A program made the translations under genes and the position numbers. The notes beneath the pieces were generated by a model that worked only from the letters and a program-made list of their open reading frames with translations, had not been told where the DNA came from and did not search any database. This document shows positions 57,890 through 64,000 of a stretch of 64,000 bases of DNA, in pieces. How positions within the stretch are numbered: position 1 is the stretch's first letter; every line of letters begins with the position of its first letter. Source of the stretch: Euborellia annulipes (lineage: Eukaryota > Arthropoda > Insecta > Dermaptera > Anisolabididae); the NCBI GenBank assembly GCA_023213315.1, contig JAKCPI010012593.1:1-64000 (forward strand), written 5' to 3'.

Positions 57890-58183
57890 TGAATAATAGA
57901 ACGTGGCTGTAGCTGATATGTTTAATGGAAAGAGGATGCAGCCAAATAATAGAGCCTCTATTCAGTAACGAAAACTCTTTATTAGGGACGTTTCGGTTGG
58001 GATCTACCCTGCCATCTTCAGCCTTCAAAGAGCATATTTATATTTTTCATATATAAATAGAGTTGTCATGATTTAACAATACAAGAGATGGCAGGGTAGA
58101 TCCCAGCCGAAACGTCCCTAATAAAGAGTTTTCGTTACTGAATAGAGGCTCTATTATTTGGCTGCATCCTCTTTCCATTAAAC
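57890..58183. mobile_element. Hammerhead-bearing foldback element, 14-bp target duplication
   Basis: Flanked by ATAAATAAAAAGAT at 57876-57889 and 58184-58197, 37 bp upstream of the exon 3 acceptor on the transcribed strand. Arms pair over GGAAAGAGGATGCAGCC and AATAGAGCCTCTATTCAG. Cores 57987-58021 (minus: CTGAAGA...ACCGAAACGTC) and 58085-58114 (plus). Confidence 0.8.
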
Positions 58184-58303
58184 ATAAATAAAAAGATCTT
58201 AGAATAAAGCCAATTTTTAACAAAACTTTTTTGTATTTTTATGTGAATTTCTATTTTTCTTCAATTTATTATTATACAAGATATGAAAGGTGAATCCAAT
58301 TTT

Positions 58304-58514
58304 TTGGAGTTTAGGCTTTCACAGTTGGAAAGAATTAGATTTTCGGTTTAACTGCGGTTTATTTGTAAAAATTACAACGTTTCGGCCACTCATACTATGG
58401 CCTTCTTCAGGTACAATTCAGCTGAATTGAAGAAGGCCACAGGCTGAGTGGCCGAAACGTTGTAATTTTTACAAATAAACCACAGTTAAACCGAAAATCT
58501 AATTCTTTTAATAA
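58304..58514. mobile_element. Hammerhead-bearing foldback element, 13-bp target duplication
   Basis: TGAATCCAATTTT at 58291-58303 and 58515-58527. Arms pair over AGAATTAGATTTTCGGTTTA and complement. Cores 58376-58410 (minus, stem II GGCCA/TGGCC, GAAAC-GTT) and 58427-58461 (plus, stem II GGCCAC/GTGGCC). Confidence 0.8.
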
Positions 58515-58624
58515 TGAATCCAATTTTGTTAACATTTTGTATTTCGCTTGCTGAATACAGGTCAATAAAGGTAAATGAGAAATGGCTAATAAAAAAAATT
58601 CGCGTGGGCTGAATGAGAATTAAG

Positions 58625-58828
58625 GAGGCGATTAGCCGAAAGGATAAAGTAGTTAAGCTTATAATTCTTTTTTGAAGACAACTTGAATTCATATCCACCT
58701 CATGTAAAAAAAATTATCTAACTCTATTTGAGATTCCTCCTGAGGAAGTAAACGGGAACCCACCTCAGTATTATTCCCATGAAAGTTATTCCTCAGAGCC
58801 ACGTGTCAGTTCTGACTCTAATGACTTA
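58625..58828 (+). mobile_element. SINE-3 second copy
   Basis: Box A-like GATTAGCCGAAAGGATAAAG, box B decayed, shared 3' block CCTGAGGAAGTAAACGGGAA and TTATTCCCATGAAAGTTA. Confidence 0.6.
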
Positions 58829-59225
58829 AGAGAGAGAGAATGAGAATTAAGGAGTCTGCATATTACTTTGTTTTGTTGGTCTTTTAGTATTAAAAGAAAA
58901 AAAATAACTAATTGAAATAAAATATTTTGCCAAAAAGATTTGGACCATCAGTTTGACTTGACATGCTTGGTTCAAAGTATATATTTATCAGGTTTTTATT
59001 ATCTCAAGTTTGAGATCTTTCTTTGGGTTTTATATAGTAGTGCACTTATCACATTATTTGGAGAATATGAAAAACAAAGGGAGGGAAATGCACTAAGTCT
59101 ATTTGTTATTCAAATAAGTCGTGTACATTAAATTATTCAACGCTTATATATATTTTAAAACTGGGAGAAGTCGAGATTCTACTATAAATTTGGTTTATAT
59201 ATATATATATATATACTTCGTTATT

Positions 59226-59812
59226 AAATTATATATATGAGAAGCGGAAAGTGAAAAGGGATCTCTTGTCGGAGAGGTAAAATTATCGATTTAAAGATGC
59301 TCAGGGGCCCACATCTTGTGGTAACGTGGATGGCGTCACGAGTTACCTGAGCTTGGACTGGCAGTCCTGCTCTTTACATATCTGTCCCTTCCTTTTATAT
59401 TTTCAACAAGCGTCAGACGGTGCGACGGGCCGACATGTGGTATTTCTACTGGTCTCAAAAAACCCATTCGCCGACCCCGCACTGGGGGAATAAGGCTAAG
59501 AAAGAAGAAGAATATTCCCTATACAGGTTTAATCGGTAATTTTAGCGATGAAAATCCGATATACCGTATATTACAAAATAATCGATTTAGTAACTTCAAA
59601 TATAGAAAATAAATAGTTTTTCATTATATTTAAATGAGTTTTCCTGTTTTTTATATCTATAACTTTGAAAGGCTGTAACCTTTTTTAGTTTTTGAGATAT
59701 CATAGTGATTTTGGTCTTAAAATGTTCAAGAAATTATCCCCTACAATAAAATATTAATAACTCCATCTGTGATATTTCCGACAAGAAGTTCCTTTTCACT
59801 TTCCGCATCACA
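59226..59812. repeat. Inverted-repeat element with an RTE tail in the loop
   Basis: AAGCGGAAAGTGAAAAGG and CTCTTGTCGG on the left face CCGACAAGAAG and CCTTTTCACTTTCCGC on the right. Confidence 0.6.
59285..59512 (+). mobile_element. RTE-type LINE 3' tail fragment
   Basis: GC-rich stretch ending CGCCGACCCCGCACTGGG, GGAATAAGGCTAAG and an AAGAAGAAG-type tail, the usual 3' signature of RTE elements in arthropods. It sits in the loop of an inverted repeat (59226-59812). No intact frame remains. Confidence 0.5.
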
Positions 59813-60009
59813 TATATAGTGATACCCTTTCAAGGGACAAATTTGTTTTGTTGATATCTTAAAATATCTAAAATATCTTTAGATTGCAATATAACAATGA
59901 CCCTTAGAAGTGGATATTGGCTGAGATGGGAGACTTAATTATTTATCTTCATTATTTATTACAGCATTATTAAGCATATCTAAAGACAAGGAAAATAAGA
60001 GGTAAACTC

Positions 60010-60110
60010 AGTTTTGACCTCAGTACTAGCCTCGTATACCAACGGTCGCGGGTTCGGACCTCAGGCAGTCCGATGATTTTATTTAAGCAATTTGGATACC
60101 AAATGGTTTA
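60010..60110 (+). mobile_element. SINE-1 fragment
   Basis: CTCGTATACCAACGGTCGCG, box B GGGTTCGGACCTCAGG, GTCCGATGATTTTATTTAAG; tail absent. Confidence 0.6.
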
Positions 60111-60584
60111 GAGATATTAAAAACAAAAAAATGACACGGAACCGACAAAAAAAATAATACGGAACCGAAACATCAGCTGTGTGAATTGACCAAATAAAGA
60201 AATAACCTTAGCTGCATTTCTCATTTTTACCCTCTTATTAATATAACATCTCAGCTATAAATTGTTTATGCAAAAAAATGAAAAATCATTTAATCCATGC
60301 ACATCATGGAGCAGTGAGAAAAAATTTGGAGGAGTGAGAAAAAATAGCTAAGTTCTTTACAGTCGGTCTGAAAGTTTTGGTCTGGGAGATAGAGCGCTAA
60401 ACCTTCAAACAAAAGAAAAGAATTCTATCTCCCATCTCCGCCAATATTAATACCAAAAGTTTAATTCGATGAATAAATAGTAAATTGTTTTTTTATATAT
60501 TACACATTTCAACAAAACATATTTTGGCCACTTGAATGAGTAAAACTTATTAAATATATTAAATAATAATTGAAAGGACACAAT

Positions 60585-60780
60585 CAGGTCTTTTCTCTAA
60601 GCAAAAACGTTAACTTTTAACAGCTGTAAACAACGTTAATTCATTTTTACACCTCTGACTCAAATTGTTAATCTGTAAGCAAAAAAATAGCATTTTTTAA
60701 CGCTGATGTTATTACTTTACTTTTCGACACCCATTTAATGATGTCAAATTTTAACGTTTGTTTTTAGAGACTAGACCTGA
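60585..60780. repeat. CAGGTCT inverted-repeat element, short copy
   Basis: Left CAGGTCTTTTCTCTAAGC, right TTTTTAGAGACTAGACCTG; internal sequence is the reverse orientation of 51725-52100. It ends about 80 bp from the exon 2 donor. Confidence 0.65.
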
Positions 60781-60863
60781 ATGGGTTTTATATATTAAAT
60801 TGAAATTATTAATACTAGCTTTAAATTTTTGTTTTTGTTACTTCTTAGGCGTAAGTTACTCAC

Positions 60864-61358
60864 CGTGAAGTCTGATGTGGCTCCACGGTGTAGGTGTTAA
60901 CAGGGAAAAGTCTTAGTTTGTTATGCTGATTGTTTCTCTGGACTCGAGCTTGCCAGCCGTTGTTGTTGGGTGTAGCTTGACCACCTCCACCCAAATAGAG
61001 TACACTTTCAGAATGATGTCTTTGAGGTGTCTGCACACGAGCACTATGTGCAATTAATTGACGAGAGGCTGCAGCAGCAGCCGCAGCTGCTGTTTGGTGT
61101 GGAGGAGCACAAGAACTGCTGGCTACACTAACGTCACTCAAAGAACCATGCCATTTGAGTGTTTCGCTGCTAGAAGCTGAGCCACTACTTGTTGTGACGA
61201 CACTTTCACGACCGGCTCCGGATGAAGATTCTTCCACACCAATACCCGATGAGGCTGCAGAGGAAGTTGCCCAGTGATGGTGATGCGAAGACGGGGTTTG
61301 AGGTCCTGCTGCAGCTCCGCCTTGGCCTGGACCGGTAACTTCGCTATCTCGGCGAAGA
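60864..61358 (-). CDS. Internal exon 2 of the Shroom-like scaffold gene (tentative family)
   Basis: 495-bp exon bounded by TTACAG and GTGAGT; enters in phase 1 remainder (completing CG to Arg) and leaves in phase 2 (CG again). It encodes about 165 residues: RLRRDSEVTG, a Gly/Ala-rich part, four His in a row, a Ser-rich part, SETLKWHGSLSDVSV, an eight-Ala run, then SRQLIAHSARVQTPQRHHSE-SVLYLGG, and an Asn/Gln-rich tail ending VNTYTVEPHQTS. The block from RQLIAHS to SVLYLGG and the WHGSLSDVS block read like conserved islands inside low-complexity sequence. Shroom proteins are long, poorly conserved actin-binding regulators of apical constriction with such islands; that family link is inference. 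Homopolymer Ala and His runs suggest repeat-driven length variation. Confidence 0.85.
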
Positions 61359-61429
61359 CTGTAACCAAAATATTATACATATATATTAGAAATATTATTT
61401 TGTAATAAGGATAATGGAAAACATAAACG

Positions 61430-61591
61430 CCCTCGGTTCTTGGCGAATGGTTAGCGTGCTGGCCATTTGTACCAAGGATCGCGGGTTCATATCCCGTCTT
61501 ATGGGACAATTTATTTCAATTGGATTGGGTACCAGACGGGGTCTAAATGGCCTTCGATGCCGATAAAGATCTTAATGAATAAAAAAAAAAA
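61430..61591 (+). mobile_element. SINE-2 full copy
   Basis: Head TTGGCGAATGGTTAGCGTGC (box A region), box B CGCGGGTTCATATCCC, body TTTCAATTGGATTGGGTACC and AAATGGCCTTCGATGCCGAT, A tail. Confidence 0.75.
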
Positions 61592-61908
61592 AATAACAAA
61601 CTTTTGAGGAGATTAATGAATTCTTCTTCCTCTAAAAGATGAAATTGTCAATATTGAGATATTTTTAATAAAAGCTCTAATTTTATTTGAACAAATTGAA
61701 TATAGTTAACAAAATTATTAATTATTATTAATATTTAATGTATCAAAATATGTATCTAGAGGCTTCAAAAATATCATTATACCGGTAAACAATATATTTC
61801 ACAAATATAAATAGGAAAGAAATGCTGAATGAATGCAATAAAGGCCCAAAGCTAAAAATCTTAATTTTGACTTTTTGTAAAAATTGGCTTCTAAAACTAT
61901 ATTTTAAT

Positions 61909-61913
<5 letters not shown>

Positions 61914-61944
<31 letters not shown>

Positions 61945-62035
61945 CATTTAAGGTCTTTTTAGGCAGCGAAGGCCATTTAGACTTCCGTCTCTATTTATTT
62001 CACCTGGATTGGTAGCCAATTCAAATGAAATAAAT
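61914..62035 (-). mobile_element. SINE-2 3' part with a long A tail
   Basis: A tail read as about 30 T on the plus strand (61914-61944), then GGCAGCGAAGGCCATTTAGA and ATTTCACCTGGATTGGTAGC. Head absent. Confidence 0.7.
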
Positions 62036-62615
62036 AAAACAATAATTGGTTACAAAACATGTAGCTTTCGGTGCAATAATTTAAAATTCTATTTATTATT
62101 TATTATTTTCTACTCTGTAACACAAAATTGAGTTTAATCTATATACCCTAGAGTCTTGCTAATCCGGACTTTGATATTCCGGCATATCGACAATCGACTA
62201 GGCGTGTTGAAAAGTCACTTCTTCGGGAGATTAAAGCAAAAAAAAAAGATAATTTAAGAAAACAAAGTGTCATTACAGATTTTTTTCTTTATTACATTTT
62301 GGATTATATTAAATATTTTGGGTAATCCAGCATTTTCAGAATCCGGCAAAGTGGCGGTTCCGTTTTGGCAGGATTACCAAGACTCTACTGTACTATAGAA
62401 CAAGGCCAAGAAAATAAAGTTATTTGAAAACTACAGACTGCTTAATTCTCATATGAAACTCTCGAATTATTTTTTGAATAGTCTTTCTCAATATTTCGCA
62501 TTTTTGAGTTGAGTAACTTTTGTATTTCAGCAAGTTAAATAATTATAAAAGATACTTTTTGCAAATATAAATAGAGTAGCTTTACTATTTATATATAAGT
62601 TTTTATGGAAATTAC

Positions 62616-62872
62616 CGGTCGAGGAAAGGGGTAGTGGTGGTAGAATCCGAGCTGCTCACGTAGCTGTGGTAGCCCTCGGAGTGGGCGTAAGAGGCCTGGT
62701 GCACGTGTTGATTGCTTCCTCGTAAAGAATCCTCGTACACTCGGGCATATTCTTCGAGATCGGCTTGTGTCAGGGATGCTGCGCCTCCAGATGACGACGA
62801 CGTTTGTGGTTGGGCTGTTTTCAATGATTGTTGAACTTGAGGACCCGGCTCTTGCGCGACTCGCATATAATC
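62616..62872 (-). CDS. Internal exon 1 of the Shroom-like scaffold gene (tentative family)
   Basis: 257-bp exon, open throughout, preceded by TTTGACAG (acceptor) and followed by GTAATT (donor). It enters in phase 0 and leaves in phase 2 after CG, which the next exon completes to Arg. It encodes 85 residues: DYMRVAQEPG, a Gln/Ser-rich stretch, an acidic segment LTQADLEEYARVYEDSLRG, then SEGYHSYVSSSDSTTTTPFL-DR. The Ser/Thr run followed by a basic FLDRLRRDSE block formed across the splice junction looks like a conserved linear motif in a cytoskeletal scaffold. GC content is clearly higher than in the flanking introns. No enzyme domain is visible. The Shroom assignment comes mainly from exon 3 downstream; any large Ser-rich adaptor is the alternative. 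Confidence 0.75.
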
Positions 62873-62879
62873 CTGTCAA

Positions 62880-63600
62880 AGAACCAAATGTCACGTCAGA
62901 GATGTCATGCTCAGGAAAAAAATAAAATTCTTTCCTTATGAAAAGGCCAAAAGATCAAACACCTTTTATAATTTAAAATATATGTATAATGTATATTTAT
63001 AAGATTTTTCAGGGGATCAACATATTTTATTTCCCTGGGACGAGAATAGAATTCAATCAAAAATTCCTGTGCAAAAGAAAAGGCTTGGTTATACTGATAT
63101 GAACAGTTTAGTTTTTGATATAATAAGATTTCATTTTAATCAGGGTTTTCCAGAATGCTTATGATGCAAGAGGAAAAAAGAAAGTTGTGAATCAGATGGA
63201 TTAATTTATTCATTGATACCGATTCAGAATAAAGTAAAAAGTAGGAAAAAAAAATGTTGATATTATTTTTATAAGATATTTTAAAGCTTCCCCCATCTAA
63301 TAAAAGAAGGGAAAAAGATATAGAATAATTAAACAAATAATAATGAACAGCTTTCATTCATGTTCAACAACAATAATATATATTATGATTGTATGAGGTA
63401 TACAAAATTTTTTCGGTTCCTTTGTCAGATGGGTAAAACTTAGACGTCAAAATTGTGGATGCAGAATTTATTTAAACAAATTTTAACTCCTTTTGTTTAA
63501 TCGCGATTTTAATCATTTAAATTTTGATGTCCCTGGGGCAACTGGGCAACTACAAAATTCATTTCTTATAATATAGGTCTATGAAATTTTGGAATTTAAA
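62880..63600. other. Intron sequence upstream of exon 1
   Basis: AT-rich; no repeat or exon recognised. Confidence 0.5.
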
Positions 63601-63690
63601 CGGGGCGGCATTTTGGCCGGCCGGGAGGGGGGAGGGGCGCGAAAATTATAATTTTGGCCCCGGGCGCAAGTTTTCGTAGGTGCGGCCCTG
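63600..63690. mobile_element. Right end of a CAGGGCCG hAT MITE
   Basis: GGCCGGCCGGGAGGGG, then CGTAGGTGCGGCCCTG; the left end is not identified. Confidence 0.45.
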
Positions 63691-63861
63691 GGGACAAGCA
63701 TCCTCATGCGTTTTCTCATCTGATTATTTCATTAATTTTTAAAGAAAATACAAAATTAAAAAAATATTTTGTAGTTCAAACGCAAAAGAGAATTCCAATA
63801 AAGATTTCGATAATATTTTATTAAAAAACAATGAAATAATCACATCACGTCTGCCTCTCAT

Positions 63862-63896
63862 CTGAAGAAAGCCACTGAATGAGTGGCCGAAATGTT
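63862..63896 (+). ncRNA. Solo hammerhead-like motif
   Basis: CTGAAGA, spacer AA, stem II GCCAC-TGAATGA-GTGGC, CGAAAT-GTT. Related to the copy at 58427. Confidence 0.4.
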
Positions 63897-63992
63897 TAAT
63901 TTAATACAAACAAACAAAATCAGCCACTGCATTAAGTAACTTTTTGAGTTATTCATCTATAAATGTATGACGAAATGGGTATTTTCTTTTAC

Positions 63993-64000
63993 CTCCAGTT
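63993..64000 (-). CDS. 3' end of a coding exon cut by the window edge (Shroom-like gene)
   Basis: Read on the minus strand the last 8 bases are AACTGGAG followed by GTAAAA, a plausible splice donor. If the exon ends on a codon boundary the last residues are Leu-Glu, which would join in phase 0 to the next exon, giving LEDYMRVAQEP. The rest of the exon lies beyond the window. Support rests only on the donor and the phase match, so this is a suggestion. Confidence 0.4.

Noticed and set aside
61138..61509. Long minus-strand frame overlapping exon 2 in another frame
   Set aside because: It reads through the intron and starts in a SINE; the phase-consistent frame is the other one.
62589..62894. 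101-codon minus-strand frame over exon 1
   Set aside because: Alternative frame of the exon that runs into both introns; not compatible with neighbouring phases.

Overview
This is an AT-rich, repeat-laden eukaryotic (metazoan) window. It has no operons, ribosome binding sites or long uninterrupted genes. The only convincing host gene is a set of six internal coding exons on the minus strand between 62872 and 52799, plus the last bases of a seventh at the right edge. Their splice sites and phases fit together without a break. The encoded protein is rich in Ser, Pro and Gln. Its block around SDPTLKAIQKKALLSFYERH, together with flanking Ser/Pro-rich and polyproline segments, points tentatively to the arthropod Shroom family of actin-binding scaffolds. 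The base composition, tRNA-derived SINEs, hAT MITEs and RTE- and jockey/CR1-type LINE tails would suit an arthropod such as a crustacean or chelicerate, but the species cannot be fixed from the sequence.

Layout. 1-52 kb is almost entirely transposon debris, probably the next intron of the same gene and/or intergenic DNA; one possible short minus-strand exon lies at 20578-20690. 52.8-62.9 kb holds the exons, with introns that are themselves full of young insertions. The mobile layers are: (i) about 20 hAT-type MITEs, 13 of them with an exact or one-mismatch 8-bp target duplication, several nested inside each other; (ii) a very abundant foldback family whose arms end in TACTTTCTCTTACC and whose centre is a CACACCAGATTTTTT hairpin; (iii) several tRNA-derived SINE families; (iv) LINE 3' tails; (v) a family of short inverted-repeat elements in which each arm carries a hammerhead-ribozyme-like core, CTGANGA - stem II - GAAAC-GTC; (vi) tandem arrays with 78-bp, about 60-bp, about 145-bp and about 120-bp units, two of them growing inside hAT elements.

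Most interesting system. More than twenty copies of the hammerhead-like motif occur, some with compensatory pairing in stem II. At least four hairpin elements carrying it are bounded by 13-14-bp target duplications (23337-23799, 27986-28335, 57890-58183, 58304-58514). That suggests a non-autonomous, ribozyme-bearing element mobilised by a retroelement, perhaps Penelope-like, and duplicated head-to-head into foldbacks. A second notable object is a 2.4-kb segment (41427-43850) bounded by one 8-bp duplication but made from the outer ends of two hAT copies, as expected of a composite transposon.
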